64,000 nucleotides of DNA, from contig MU858211.1 of assembly GCA_033297075.1 (NCBI GenBank), positions 22,334-86,333 of the forward strand. Direction: 5' to 3'. How positions within the stretch are numbered: the stretch's first letter is position 1; each line of letters opens with the position of its first letter. The stretch comes from Rhypophila decipiens. Taxonomy: Eukaryota > Ascomycota > Sordariomycetes > Sordariales > Naviculisporaceae. The notes under the pieces are model-generated. The model was not told the origin of the DNA, ran no database searches, and saw only the letters and a list, made by a program, of their open reading frames with translations. Made by a program: the position numbers and the translations under genes. This document shows, piece by piece, positions 51,966-63,059 of this stretch.

Positions 51966-54212
51966 ATGATGGCGTTACTCGGGGACAATGCAAACACCAC
52001 TCACGGGGGCATGCGTCCCCCGAAACTCCGCGAGAAGTTCTCGAGTCTGATGCGAAGGAAGGGGTCGACCAAATCAAAGTCGCAGCTGACGACGACAACG
52101 ACAACGACGGCAACGGCAACACCGAGAACGTCTGAACAGCTTGACCGTATCTTCAGCAAGAACGGTGCACCGCTTCTCGATGTGAACCTGGAGCGAACAA
52201 GGTCGTACCGGTTGGCCGAGGGTTGGTTGGACGATGAATCCAAGAAATCGCCATCGTCGCCCAACAAAAGGCGAAATGGGCAGGTAGGAGGAGGAGGCCG
52301 TGAACGGGAGCCGGAGAAGGAGGCAGAAGACCTGCGGCGACAGACCAAAACGCCAATTGCAGCCATGTTCTCCAAGAGCACCGACCAGCTGGCCAGCACG
52401 CTAGAAACCATCTCTTTCCGGAAGCCGATTCAGCCAGCGGCGGTCTCGACGACGATGCTCCCTGCAGCTGATAGTGGAGCAGCTACGTCCAGTGCCAAAA
52501 CAACGAAGCAGGGACCTCACGTGAGTACAACAGCAGTACCAGTACCAGTCCCCGAGCCCGAGCTACAGCCGATACGCATCTCGCTCCACCACTCGATTGT
52601 GGAGGAGCCCGTTGCCATTACTCCCACTCCGACTCAGTCTCGCGGGCGGACGATGCAAGGGTCGTGGGGCATCCGACCAGTGGCAGATGCATTTGATGAA
52701 GCTCCCCAGCGGCACTCCATTCGTCAGGTAGGCTTGTTGCGGTCTGTAGGCGACAACACCACAGGCCTACGGGTCTCCGGTGGCGGAAACGGCAATGGAA
52801 ACGGTGGTGGTAGCGCCGTCGGTGATAGTGCAAAGCGCTTCTCCGGACCATCCATTTCATCGCCGGTGCCTGTCCCAGTCCCAGAACCAACCATCAAAAA
52901 GAGCGTCGTGCCCTACAACATGTCCCGCAGCTCATCCCTGAATACGCCCGCAGCACCTTCGTCGTCGTTGAACCCGGACAATCAACGACAGTCATGGCAG
53001 GCACCTACCTCGGCACCCCGAACGAGCCAGGACGGCGGTATGCGTCCGCCTCCATTGCGCACGGCAAGCAGCCGCCCACCTTTAACCTCAAGTCGCCTCT
53101 CCTGGATCCGCGACCTCGAAAACAAGTCCACATCGTCCTCGTCCTCTTCCTCATCGGTACCAGAGCTTCAGCGACTAAAGAAGACCCCCGGTAGCGTCGG
53201 CGTGGCCGGCAAACTAGCCATGTTCGAGCAGATCCAAAAACAGACACAACCACCACTCACACCAGCTTTCATCAGCCGTTCCAACTCGAGAGCCAGCAGC
53301 CGCAGCCGCATGTCATCGGCAGCGTTTACCGATGTGCCCTCGGTGACTTCGGGTCCCGCTCACCAACTCTCCGAGGGCGGGCGGCCACTGTCATATGTCT
53401 CCATGTCCACGGCTCGCACATCGATGGATTCTGTCACGCGCGAATCCTTGTCCATTTCGAATCGGAATTCGGGCGTCATGGCGTATTATGACCAGGGCTT
53501 TCGGGAGAAGATGGAAGGTGTTGCTGGGGGATGGGCCAAGAAATTGGAGAAGCTTGCTGGTGGTGGCAAGAAGGATGGTAGTGACAAGGAGGACCAATCC
53601 CCGGTAGAACCCGAGGTGACGGACGGGTCAAGAACCGAGGTCGTGGTGACACCAGTGAAGGTGGAGGAAGATACAGAGCCTGAGTGGAAGGCTCCAGTGG
53701 CTTTGCCTTATTTGGCTGAGATTACTGGCGGAAAGAAGGACAAGGAAGTCAAGAATTTGGAGGTGGAGGTGGACCAAAAGTCTTCAGAAGAACCCATTGT
53801 GCTCGATGAATCGAAAACGGAGCCCGAGGTAGTAACAGCAATCGAATCGGAGGAACAGGGACCCGAAGAGGAAAAGACACCCATGAATTTGCCTCTCACG
53901 ACGGAAATGCAGCCCGCAGCCAACGATGAGGAGGCTGCAGAGAAGAATGATGCTGTTGAGGAGGACAAGGTGGATCCTGCAGTGGAAAGTGGCGCTGTTG
54001 AGGAAGCGGCCGAGGCAAAGGAGCCCGTGTCTTTGGTTCTCCCTGCCGATTTCCAAGCTGTGAGCCACGAGGAGCCTGCAGAGGAAAGTGCTCTTGAGGC
54101 AGAGAAAGAGAAGGAACCTCTGGCTTTGCCGCTTCCAGCTGATGTGCAAGCTGTAAGCAACGAGGAGGAGCCTGTAACGAAGGTTGGCGCTGTTGAGGGG
54201 CATCAGGAGTGA
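51966..54212 (+). CDS. Large, intrinsically disordered Ser/Pro/Glu-rich protein
   Basis: Intronless frame of 748 residues (tandem ATGs at 51966 and 51969). It shows no globular domain I recognise. The first 100 residues are basic (REKFSSLMRRKGSTKSKSQ) with a run of seven Thr. The middle is rich in Ser, Pro, Arg and short VPVPEPE repeats. From about residue 560 the protein turns acidic, with imperfect repeats of the form LPLPADxQAVSxEEP near the C-terminus. Such composition fits a cytoskeletal, polarity or signalling scaffold, but no function can be assigned. The long open frame and consistent codon use support a real gene. Its location next to the GEF and HeLo genes gives no firm hint. Confidence 0.7.
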   Translation: MMALLGDNANTTHGGMRPPKLREKFSSLMRRKGSTKSKSQLTTTTTTTATATPRTSEQLDRIFSKNGAPLLDVNLERTRSYRLAEGWLDDESKKSPSSPNKRRNGQVGGGGREREPEKEAEDLRRQTKTPIAAMFSKSTDQLASTLETISFRKPIQPAAVSTTMLPAADSGAATSSAKTTKQGPHVSTTAVPVPVPEPELQPIRISLHHSIVEEPVAITPTPTQSRGRTMQGSWGIRPVADAFDEAPQRHSIRQVGLLRSVGDNTTGLRVSGGGNGNGNGGGSAVGDSAKRFSGPSISSPVPVPVPEPTIKKSVVPYNMSRSSSLNTPAAPSSSLNPDNQRQSWQAPTSAPRTSQDGGMRPPPLRTASSRPPLTSSRLSWIRDLENKSTSSSSSSSSVPELQRLKKTPGSVGVAGKLAMFEQIQKQTQPPLTPAFISRSNSRASSRSRMSSAAFTDVPSVTSGPAHQLSEGGRPLSYVSMSTARTSMDSVTRESLSISNRNSGVMAYYDQGFREKMEGVAGGWAKKLEKLAGGGKKDGSDKEDQSPVEPEVTDGSRTEVVVTPVKVEEDTEPEWKAPVALPYLAEITGGKKDKEVKNLEVEVDQKSSEEPIVLDESKTEPEVVTAIESEEQGPEEEKTPMNLPLTTEMQPAANDEEAAEKNDAVEEDKVDPAVESGAVEEAAEAKEPVSLVLPADFQAVSHEEPAEESALEAEKEKEPLALPLPADVQAVSNEEEPVTKVGAVEGHQE

Positions 54213-54707
54213 GTGCATCCGCTATAAGTCTCATTGTCATCGCTGTAATGTTGGTCCAGCACCGGAGTTCAATATTGATTTTAAATTACATGTCGCTTTA
54301 TATTTAATGAAAACACTTCAACTTGTACTCCTCAGCTGTGTTGCTTTTTGAGTCTTTGCAAGTCTGTGCATTCCATTCTTTACTTTCAATCTTCTCTCTT
54401 TTACTTTCTTAGACATTGGCATCCGAGTCTTTCACAGAAGTGGCCTCCACAAGCACTGCAACCACATAGCACAGCATTCATCGAGCAACATGAATGCTGC
54501 GATCGGCCGATATCGTGCAACATGAGAGAATTAAAGTCAAGACATCTATCATGTCTGTGCAACATTCACAAACGTAGACTATTCCGCCACCTTTTCCCCG
54601 AACCAAATACCTCATCACGCTTGCCATACGATTGTTTGACACAGATAACAAATATCAATCAAGCCCCGATCCTCGATCACCAGAGAAATTTAGCAGCAAC
54701 TGAGACC
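54213..54707. other. Intergenic / 5' leader
   Basis: Includes an open frame continuous with the HeLo-kinase gene from 54348, but its amino acid content is not protein-like and the ATG at 54708 has a perfect context. I treat it as leader. Confidence 0.45.
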
Positions 54708-56501
54708 ATGGAGGATTTGGAGATCGCCGCGGCCGCTTTGCAGCTCACCAGCGTGGTCGTCCGGGCCTTTCGCGTGTGCATTCTTGCCATCGAGTTCTTC
54801 AACACTGCCCAACAGGTGGGCGCCGACGGAGACCTTTTCCGAACCGGCCTCGAGCTTGAAAAATACCGCCTCATGAGGTGGGCCGAAATAGTCGGGCTGC
54901 TCGACGACCACGACGACGAAAGGCAATCGCTGAACTGGCAACTGTCTGACATCATACTCGGGCAGCTCGAGTCCATCTTGACCTCAGCTGCTGTCCTAAA
55001 AGCTCGGTATTCCCTTGACGTGACCGAGGAGGAGGTCGATGCCACCGATGCACAAGCCCCTAAACAAGGCATACCCAGTCTCATCACACGTCTCAAGCCC
55101 AATCTCGGAACAATGGTCGCCAAGATAATCGAGAAACAGAACTCCCCGATCAAGAGGTTCAGATGCCAGGCGGATCGCGACGGGGGAAAGCTAAAGGCCT
55201 TCCTCGCCGATATCAACAACCTCATCAACAAACTGGAATTCCTGCTCGACCAAACAGGACAGAAACACGAAAAGGAGGAATACGACAGGCTCCTGCGAGA
55301 AGTCATCTCGCTCGCCACAACAGCAGCCGAAGCAGGCCAGGTCAAGGAATTCCTCGATGACGCCAGCCCGTACCACCGACAGGGACAAGAGTCGATAAAC
55401 GCCACCGCATACATCAAGCAAGTCCGCCTCGTCCTCGGCGCCGACAAGCGGGACGACGAAGTGACGCCAAAATCCGCCAGCGACACAGTCGGCCTAGTGA
55501 TGCCCAAGCTGGTCATACTGAACCGACCGCTCACGACGTGGCCCAACAAAGCGACTACCACCTTATTCCAAGCCAACCTCGAGTTCGCCACCTACCGGCA
55601 GAAGCAGGTCCTCATCCAATGGAAGCCGGTCGAGAGCACCCAGTGGGAGTGCTACACCAAGCAGATGAAGTGCCTCGCCGTGTTTCTGATGTCGCTCTCG
55701 GTCCACAAGTCGTTCCGCTCGCTCCCTTGCCTGGGACACTACCCCTGTCAGCCACAGGCGCGCCACGGAATAGTCTACGCCATGCCTGATGGCGGCAGCG
55801 GTGAGACTGATTGGGACTTCAAGACTCTCAGGGACCTGATCAAAGACCAGCCTTTTGTCTCTCTCAAACGACGCCTCGCGCTGGCCAAGACACTTGCCGA
55901 CGTTGTGCTGCAGCTTCACACTGCTGGGTGGCTGCACAAGAATCTCTGCTCGAAGAATATCCTCTTCCTCGCGACCCGTGGATCGAGCGATGATGTCTTC
56001 CTGGCCTCGGAGCCGTACATCGTCGGGTACGAATACGCTCGGTCCGATACCAGCGACGCCGCAGTGGCCTTCACCCAGCTCCCAGACACCGAGCTCGAGG
56101 CGGACCTTTACCGGCACCCGCTGGCCCGCGGCGTGGGGCGGGAGACGTACCAGAAGCGATTTGACCTGTACGCCATGGCGTGCGTGGTTGTTGAGCTGGT
56201 CATGTGGAAGCCGCTTGTCGAGATCTTCAGCGAGCATCGTGTCGGGACTGGCGACAACGCCGATTTGAAAGATTTGATAGCTACTGCACAGGCGGCTAAT
56301 GAGGTCATTGAGCTACCTGAGCTGAGGGACCTGTTTGAGAAGAATGAGGCGGCGGTGAGGGTATTTGAGCACCACGCTGGTCCTGCCGTATTAGAGATTG
56401 TCAGGGCTTGTTATTCTGCGCAGAAGCCGGAGGAGGGCGATGAAGGCCTGTTGACGGAGCAGATAGCGGCGGTTGAGAAGCTTGGGTGGTGCAGGTTGTG
56501 A
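54708..56501 (+). CDS. HeLo-like helical domain fused to a pseudokinase
   Basis: Intronless, 597 residues from the ATG at 54708 (ACCATGG). Residues 1 to about 230 form a helical domain beginning MEDLEIAAAALQLTSVVVRAF, typical of HeLo/prion-inhibition domains at the N-terminus of fungal cell-death executors. Residues of about 290-590 are kinase-like. WLHKNLCSKNILF (about 407-420) stands at the catalytic loop with Asn in place of the catalytic Asp of HRD. IVGYEYAR (about 438-446) stands where DFG should be, and LYAMACVVVELVMW resembles the alpha-F helix. Both catalytic Asp residues are lost, so it should not be an active kinase. The layout of a four-helix killer domain plus a pseudokinase resembles animal MLKL. 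A role in heterokaryon incompatibility or cell death is inferred from the domain type. Confidence 0.75.
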   Translation: MEDLEIAAAALQLTSVVVRAFRVCILAIEFFNTAQQVGADGDLFRTGLELEKYRLMRWAEIVGLLDDHDDERQSLNWQLSDIILGQLESILTSAAVLKARYSLDVTEEEVDATDAQAPKQGIPSLITRLKPNLGTMVAKIIEKQNSPIKRFRCQADRDGGKLKAFLADINNLINKLEFLLDQTGQKHEKEEYDRLLREVISLATTAAEAGQVKEFLDDASPYHRQGQESINATAYIKQVRLVLGADKRDDEVTPKSASDTVGLVMPKLVILNRPLTTWPNKATTTLFQANLEFATYRQKQVLIQWKPVESTQWECYTKQMKCLAVFLMSLSVHKSFRSLPCLGHYPCQPQARHGIVYAMPDGGSGETDWDFKTLRDLIKDQPFVSLKRRLALAKTLADVVLQLHTAGWLHKNLCSKNILFLATRGSSDDVFLASEPYIVGYEYARSDTSDAAVAFTQLPDTELEADLYRHPLARGVGRETYQKRFDLYAMACVVVELVMWKPLVEIFSEHRVGTGDNADLKDLIATAQAANEVIELPELRDLFEKNEAAVRVFEHHAGPAVLEIVRACYSAQKPEEGDEGLLTEQIAAVEKLGWCRL

Positions 56502-57177
56502 ATGGAAAGATGATGAAACGCAGTATGCACCGGAGTGCATGGGTCACGGTACCTACATGCACGTCGCGGTTTGTTAATGTCATCTTATCTACTACTTAGG
56601 TGTATGGGAAGACGATGGAAAAAACGTTGTAAATGGATTTCTTTTTCTCTTCCCTGTTCATTCTTTGCAGTTTCGTCATATTTCCTGACTTTAGAAGTTG
56701 ATCGCTGCTATCACTTCTCCTTGTCCCAACCAACTAGACTCAAGTTGCTCAACAGAGGTATTAATATTTGTGCTGATTTTTGGAGGACTCACAGACTATG
56801 ATACTGTGTCTGAAAATGGATTTATTATTGAGGATCGCCAGGGCATGCGAAAACATGGAACATACACGCTATTGGCATTTGGGGGAGGGGGGTTCTTTTT
56901 CTGAGAAAGAAAACAAAAAAAGGAAGGAAATAGAAAAGCTTGTGCTTGGAAAGCTTGGCCCTGGATTTGGCAGTGCAGTCTCCCATGCCCCTTATCTCCA
57001 TAGACTACCAGGTACTCAACTCTCTTTGTCAAAGATATCTCAAGCTAAAAGCACAAAGCCTTTGAATGCCCTATTACTTACGAAAGATATCCTTCTCTTG
57101 TTCCTGAAGATTCCGTTATGCAATACACTTGTACAAAGCTGTTCTTTCCACGTAGAGGAAGGGGTATTAGTTTGTTG
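56502..57177. other. Intergenic, convergent 3' ends
   Basis: Presumed 3' UTRs of the HeLo-kinase gene and the membrane protein gene. No gene is seen. Confidence 0.4.
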
Positions 57178-58392
57178 CTAGCAAGCCTCATTTTCATCTT
57201 CCCGGTATGCCAAAATGACTGTGTGACTTGCAATCTTTTGAGCGCTGTCTTCGAACCCATTCCCCGTCATAGTAGCCTTATCCACCGTCTTCCGCATATA
57301 ATTCTCCCTCAGTCCCGCTAGTTCGTACATAGTGATGATGCGACAGGCTAGCGCCGAGGCGACGAACCGAGCAATGAGTTTAAGTGCATCCCGGGGTCCA
57401 ATGAAGAGCATGGAGGACAAGGTAAGTGTCCCAAAGATAATGTGCAGGACACTGACGACCGAGAGTATCCAACCGAGTATGATGTAACGCTTGCTCTCGT
57501 CAGCCGGTTCGACATGGAATTTTCCGTTATTCACCGATAGTCGGAACTCGCATTTGATGCGGCGCACCAGCAAGTGGACCCATGTTTCTGGCTTCTTACA
57601 CTCTGCGTTGTTGCACTCTGGCTTGTGTTTGCACTGTTTGACTCGTCGTACGCGTAGTCGATGCCAGCCAAATCCCATGAAATAGAGAAAAATTACACTG
57701 GCGCTCCATAAGAACGGCATCAGAACCCATTCCGAAGCAAAGAGGCAAATTGCCTGTGTGCCGAGCTCATAGGCCAGCATTGAGACGTTGGCGGTGGCTG
57801 CGAATGCGGTCGTGTATTGGATGATAACCAAGAGGGCTCGAAAAGTTGACGATTTTCCAGAGATGATTCCCGGACGATAATGTTGTGGGCGATGCTTGCT
57901 CAGGATCTCGACGGGGTCTTTGAACTCGAAGGCTCGGCTGAGGTAGACGGAAGGGGACCCGCAAGCGAGCATCAGCGAGAGGAATGGACGTTGGCCGATG
58001 ACTGCTAGCGTGGCACTCTCCTCGGTGCTGGCGCCGAGGATGGCCAGAATGGTCGGAGTCAGACCGAGAAAAACTTGGGCACTCTGCATGTTGCTCATTA
58101 TGAACTGGGGCATGCTATCGAGTAGACACGAGACCACGGGTTGGACAAGAGTAGATGCCGTGCCGCCTCCCTCATCCCAGTATATGGTGGCATTCGTCGC
58201 GGTGTCATAGAGGTAGTGTTCATACTCGCTGCTGCAATGTCGAGACAGGAGTTTTTCGAAGACGAAACCGTACTGGTTAAACCATCGCTGGAATTGGATT
58301 CTGTGATGCCAGCTCGTGACGCCCTCTGCAGATGCTGGAGTCCCCACAGTCCAGAGTAGGGCAAGGGTCATAGGAAGACCAAGAAGGTTCAT
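57178..58392 (-). CDS. Fungal membrane protein with signal peptide, unknown
   Basis: Intronless, 404 residues from the ATG at 58392 (context GCCATGA). A cleavable signal (MNLLGLPMTLALLWTVGTPASA) precedes a lumenal region of about 90 residues. Hydrophobic spans follow at about 100-125 (VFLGLTPTILAILGA), 200-225, 230-255 (WVLMPFLWSASVIFLYFMGF) and 310-345 (YIILGWILSVVSVLHIIFGTL). Between spans three and four is a cytosolic cysteine cluster (CKHKPECNNAECKKPE) that may bind metal. I know this as a recurring Sordariomycete membrane-protein type with no assigned function. Codon use and the uninterrupted frame make it a firm gene. Confidence 0.75.
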   Translation of the reverse strand: MNLLGLPMTLALLWTVGTPASAEGVTSWHHRIQFQRWFNQYGFVFEKLLSRHCSSEYEHYLYDTATNATIYWDEGGGTASTLVQPVVSCLLDSMPQFIMSNMQSAQVFLGLTPTILAILGASTEESATLAVIGQRPFLSLMLACGSPSVYLSRAFEFKDPVEILSKHRPQHYRPGIISGKSSTFRALLVIIQYTTAFAATANVSMLAYELGTQAICLFASEWVLMPFLWSASVIFLYFMGFGWHRLRVRRVKQCKHKPECNNAECKKPETWVHLLVRRIKCEFRLSVNNGKFHVEPADESKRYIILGWILSVVSVLHIIFGTLTLSSMLFIGPRDALKLIARFVASALACRIITMYELAGLRENYMRKTVDKATMTGNGFEDSAQKIASHTVILAYREDENEAC

Positions 58393-58870
58393 GGCAAGCA
58401 ATTGCTGTCAATCTGTCTAAGGAAGAACTAGAACAGACGCAACACTCGGTCATGGTGTGGGGTCTCTGACAATTTAAGTCAACGAGACAGCATGACAGTA
58501 AGGCCTCATGTTCAACCCTGCCAACCCTGCTACAACCTTTCCATCCAAGGCCTGAAATACCGGCCTCAGCTGAATTACTCATATCCATAATATGGCCTGG
58601 ATTGGGCGGTTTGCACACACAATGCTGAAGTCGGAAACGGTGTGGCTGCAGTGGCTTCTGAAGCAAGACTCTTGGCTGTTTCTGCTGGGCGCGTAATTTG
58701 TCATGAAATTCAGATTGCCCGCACGACTCGTCAACGAGAAGAAAATAACCGCTCTGCATGCAAATTTGGGGAATTTCTATTATCAGAGTTTCATGATTCT
58801 TCCTGTGCTATACAGGTATATACTCTGCCAAGGCGGTATTCTGGGGCTTTATGCGTTGCTTGGTATCACA
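58393..58870. other. Intergenic
   Basis: Between two minus-strand genes. It should hold the promoter of the membrane protein. Nothing else is seen. Confidence 0.4.
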
Positions 58871-59594
58871 TTACCACCGGCGGAGGCTCCCCTCCAGCCA
58901 CTGTTCCACCCAAATCGCAAACAAACACCTCCCATCCTCAAGCTCAGCGACGATCTCAAACTTGTACTTGCCCGTCTCCACAAACATGCCTGGGATCCAG
59001 TAATCAGTCAGAATATCGTTGCGCCCTGTTCCTGGCGCGGTCAAGGAGTCTACGTGTCTCCCCTGTGAATCACGAATGGCCAGGTGTGCCTCGTCGGCCA
59101 ACTCGGCTGTTCGAAGCGGGATTGTGTACAAGCTCTTGTCCTCATTCTCATTATCGCCCTCTGGATGGGTTAATGACATGGTGATGTTGAGTTTTGCTGC
59201 AGCGAGCTGGTCTGCTGTGATGTCGCCTGCATGCGATGAAGGAATCTCGCCGCGCAGGAGGACAAAGAAGACTTTATCCCTATGGGTAGAAATTCGCGAA
59301 TTAGAATTTGTTCAGGTTGGTAGGTAGGAAAGGCGGTTATACATACACTGGAATGGGCGAAGGCGCAATCTCGAGAAAGTCAATCACAAATATCTGGTCT
59401 TTTTTGGGGACGGGCCCGTAAAAGGCATCATTGTGTCCAGGGACCCCGATCTTGATTGCTGCAGCCCCGTTTTCTGCCATAGCCGTTTCCAGGTTGAGAA
59501 CCTGTTGCTCATGTGCCGAAGCGATGGGGACGTTGAGGATACTGGCTGCGAGTATTGACAGAGAGTGTAGCGATAGTAATCTCATCATTCTCAT
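58871..59594 (-). CDS. Secreted protein of unknown function
   Basis: Exons 59594-59347 and 59279-58871 (GTATGT...CATAG, phase 2) give 218 residues. A signal peptide (LLSLHSLSILAASILNVPIASA, to about residue 27) is followed by a largely beta-strand-like, cysteine-poor mature protein. Segments are QIFVIDFLEIAPSPIPV, DKVFFVLLRGEIPSS and ILTDYWIPGMFVETGKYKFEI. It ends with FAIWVEQWLEGSLRRW. The layout (an alternating strand pattern with DxxFF and GKYKFEI) recalls small fungal beta-sandwich secreted proteins, but I recognise no named family. The start at 59594 is the first of three close ATGs and has the best context. Confidence 0.7.
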
Positions 59595-60976
59595 GGTTTG
59601 AGACAATACAAACAAGGACAATCGGTTTCTCTTGACTGGATCTTAAGTTGAAGCTGGATCCATGTTGAGGTGAACTGCAATGGTAATGATATCTGGGTGG
59701 GTATGTGTTGAGGATGAAAGAAGGATTGCAAGCTGAATACGGCAGTACGGGTAGCTGGAACACCTGGCCGGAAAATGGCCGCAGTTCCGTGCCACGCGGC
59801 CGCTTTCGTCCCAAGGTTTCGTATAAGCGCCCGTAACCGCGACTAGGCCGCCTATTCTTAGTGTAAATCTTCGCCCCCACTGGCAACGAGCTTTAACACA
59901 GGTCCACTTAGGGCTGATCCCTCACCTTGCAATTACGGCCTACAGGCATGGGCCGCATGGATTCCATATATGCTGGTAGTTATGTGCCGACGGTATTTCA
60001 CCTCCACACTTCTATGTTCTACCTCGTGAATTGGTAGAAAGAGAGTACCCCAGAAGGCTGATGCGGCGGGGAGAACCAAAGTACCATTGCGGCCAGAACC
60101 ATGAAACTTGGGGCGGGTGGCACAGCCGCCGATAGAGCATGTTCAACAACATTACCGATTTCCAAGACTGGTAACCTAAGGTGCAATATGCACTCTACGC
60201 CTCTCGCCAAGTGATCATCATTCATCTAAACTCTACCACGTCCATGCCACTGAAACAAGGGTCTAAGGATGGGCCTAAAAAGGGCATCTAGCCAAGTTCA
60301 ATGCCATTAATAACATGTCAGCACGGCTCTGCCCTATAGTCCTGATCGACGACGACCTGCTCTGGGCGTCTATGCTCCGCCGTCCCTCCTTCCGTAATCG
60401 TCGGCCGTTATTGCAAACTGCAACGGCGTCTAAGGTCTTCCGACCTTGCCCCCAGCCATGTGCCACACCAATGATCACTTGGGTTTGGCCTCAGCCTCTC
60501 GAAGAGCCACGGGATTGACCCTGCCGGTGATCATTAAGGGGATTCAATCACTACGAGTAATGGAATCATCTGCACAGAAGGAATCTTATCCTGCTATGGT
60601 GAGCAACGCCTCATCCTTAGCCCTAGCTTAGAGACCATGCCTCACAGCTTCATCCATAGCTTCCAAGATGCCAAAGTTACCAAGGTACGGTCTCGCCGTA
60701 CTAGGGGCAGCATAGTATATAATACAGAAGAGTTTGTCTTCTCTAGGTTTAACTCAGACTATCAACCACATCATCATCATTAACATCATCTTACTCATCT
60801 ATTTTCTATTTACCTTACACCTGTCCTACAGCTCTTAGGTCTCTCTCTACAAACCTTAGCGACTCCTCACTCTGGGTTATCTCTCTATACCACCCATTAT
60901 ACCACCCTCTATACTACCCTCTATACCGGCGTCTATTCACCACCCGTCTTAGAACGTCCCCCAACTCTTCACCATT
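59595..60976. other. 1.4 kb intergenic with a long pyrimidine-rich leader
   Basis: Divergent upstream region of the secreted protein and the SGNH esterase. Near 60770-60950 a C/T-rich stretch with repeats of ctctataccaccc precedes the ATG at 60977; a TATA-like tagtatataa lies at 60713-60722. No gene. Confidence 0.45.
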
Positions 60977-62773
60977 ATGACATTAAAGTCTTCCTGCTTC
61001 AGCCTGGCGGCACTGGCTGCCAGCGCCCTAGTAGCTGCCCAAGAGGTTGACATAGCTACCGAATTGCAGAGGATGACTGACGCTCTCAACAGCGGGGACT
61101 TTGTCGAATACACCAGGCCCAACCAAAAGGTCACAGAGTTCATCACACTAGGAGACTCGTACACCGCTGGCACGGGCAGCAACGGAGATAAGGAAAAAGT
61201 CGGCGGAGCCGCTGTCCGCGGCAAGCGAGCCTACCCTTTTCATATGCGGGACGACACAGACAGTTGGGACTTCATCAACGGGGACAGCACAGTTCCACGG
61301 CTCACCTTCTCCGCCTTCACAGGAGATACTTCGGTCGAGCTCATCACTCAACAACTCAAGCCCGGGGGCTACAAGGACAACAACTGGGACCAAGCCAGAG
61401 ACATTCCATTCGGCCACCCGCAGCTCGGCGTCCTGACGATTGGTGGCAATGATGCCAAGCTGTCAACCATTCTCAATGACTGCATCTACCGGGCTTGGAG
61501 ACCTGGTAACTGTGACGACACGCTCAACAGCCTCGAGGCCGAGATCCAGAACGGACACCTCAAAGAAAAGATCAGCCTGGCCATGTACAAAGCCGCCGAA
61601 GCAGGAAGACATGGCGGCGGCGCCGAGCCGCGCGAGGCTTTCCAGCTCTATGTGCCAGGCTATATTGCCTTCTTCAACCACGACAACCCCGACTGCGACA
61701 GTGTCGACTGGAAATGGTGGACTCACCTGGGCGACCCTGTGCCCCTGACCGTGGATCTGCGCAAGCGGCTCAACCAACTAGTCGAAGAGGTAAACACACT
61801 CATCAAGGATGCCGCCAGCGATCTGGGAAGGATGGGCGTCATCTTTGTCGACGGATTGCAGCGCGAGTATGACGGACATCGCTACTGCGAGCCAGGGCAC
61901 ACCAGCCAGGAAATGACGGACGCCGAGGTCTGGTTCTGGTCCCGCTACAGCAAGACCGACTCGGACCAGGAGGACGTCGGGGGCTCCTCGGTCGAACAAG
62001 AACTGCTCGACTTTGTCTTCCCCGGCGCCGGCCACGTGGCAGCTTCCATCGCCGAAGGATCCCCGCCCCCCTGGGAGTGGGAAGGCGCAGACCAATACCC
62101 CGATTTCGAAAGTCTCCTCCGTGCCATGGCCCAAGCCGAGGGAGATGTCAACATCCAGGCAGAAACGCCCTTCAACTTACTTCGTTCGTTTCATCCCAAG
62201 GGCACCGCCTACCAGAAACACGCTGAACTGCTTCTGGCTGCCATCGCCGACAACAGAGCATCTGTGAGCTCGAACCCGGACGCAAAGATGGAGTTTCTCA
62301 CACGCTGCAAAGACTGGTTCATCGACAACCATCTAATGGTGGCGACCTGTACAGATAGTACGGGCGTAGAGAAGAAAACCCAGTCCGACTTGAACCTCTG
62401 CATCAAGTGGGTAGGACCGGATCAACTTGTGCCCTCGACAGAGCAAGAGTACGTTCCACCTACCTTCCCCAAGAATGACCCTGACTAACTTGTAATACCT
62501 TACAGAGCCAACTTCAAAGACCGCTGCAACGAAAACTGCTTCTTCAACACCCTCTCGCCCGAGATCACCAACCAGCTGTGGTGCGTGTGCTCCGAAGAGA
62601 ACAACGACAAGGGCTTCATGAACCAGGCTTCGATTAAGATCGAGACCCTGATCGGCGTGCTCGATAATGGTCACATGATCTGCGAGGGACACATCAGTGC
62701 CCCGTCGGACCGTAACCCTCCGCCCAAGGCTACTCGTCTGGGCAGGAGGATTGAAAGGGGCGGGAGGCTGTGA
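60977..62773 (+). CDS. Secreted SGNH-hydrolase esterase/lipase
   Basis: Exons 60977-62448 and 62506-62773 (GTACGT, CTAAC branch, ACAG; phase 2) give 579 residues. A signal peptide (CFSLAALAASALVAAQ, to about residue 22) is followed by the SGNH hydrolase fold. Block I is FITLGDSYTAG with the nucleophile Ser, block III is LTIGGND (oxyanion Asn), and VDGLQREYDGHRYCEPG carries the Asp/His region. The domain spans about residues 55-400. A C-terminal cysteine-containing extension (CNENCFFNTL ... WCVCSEE) is unusual for the family. It should hydrolyse ester bonds of lipids or cell-wall polysaccharides outside the cell. The catalytic His position is tentative. Confidence 0.88.
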
Positions 62774-63059
62774 GCAAGACTTCCACTTGAGATGAGCAGA
62801 TACATCCTCTTTCCTTTTTCCTAGACAGTTCATGTTTTGCTTTAGGCTATTTACAAAACAAACTGGGTGCATAAGCGGATTTCGGAGTCAAGGGTTGGGT
62901 TGGAGGTCGGGGGGGAGCTGGGAATATCTTTGTATTTTCATTTTCATTTCATAGCAGAATACCGGGACATTCATACATCACTACCTGTACCTAGTGTGCA
63001 AGTGCAATTCTGTAATGTCAGTTATGTCCTTCCATAATTCCAGCATATGATCGTACAAT
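62774..63059. other. Intergenic, convergent 3' ends
   Basis: Presumed 3' UTRs. Nothing else is seen. Confidence 0.4.

Noticed and set aside
53708..54160. 150-residue Ser/Ala-rich minus-strand frame
   Set aside because: Shadow of the acidic repeats of the disordered protein.
54678..55591. 304-residue minus-strand frame opposite the HeLo-kinase gene
   Set aside because: Ser/Arg-rich shadow with no domain; the plus-strand frame has clear HeLo and kinase-like features.
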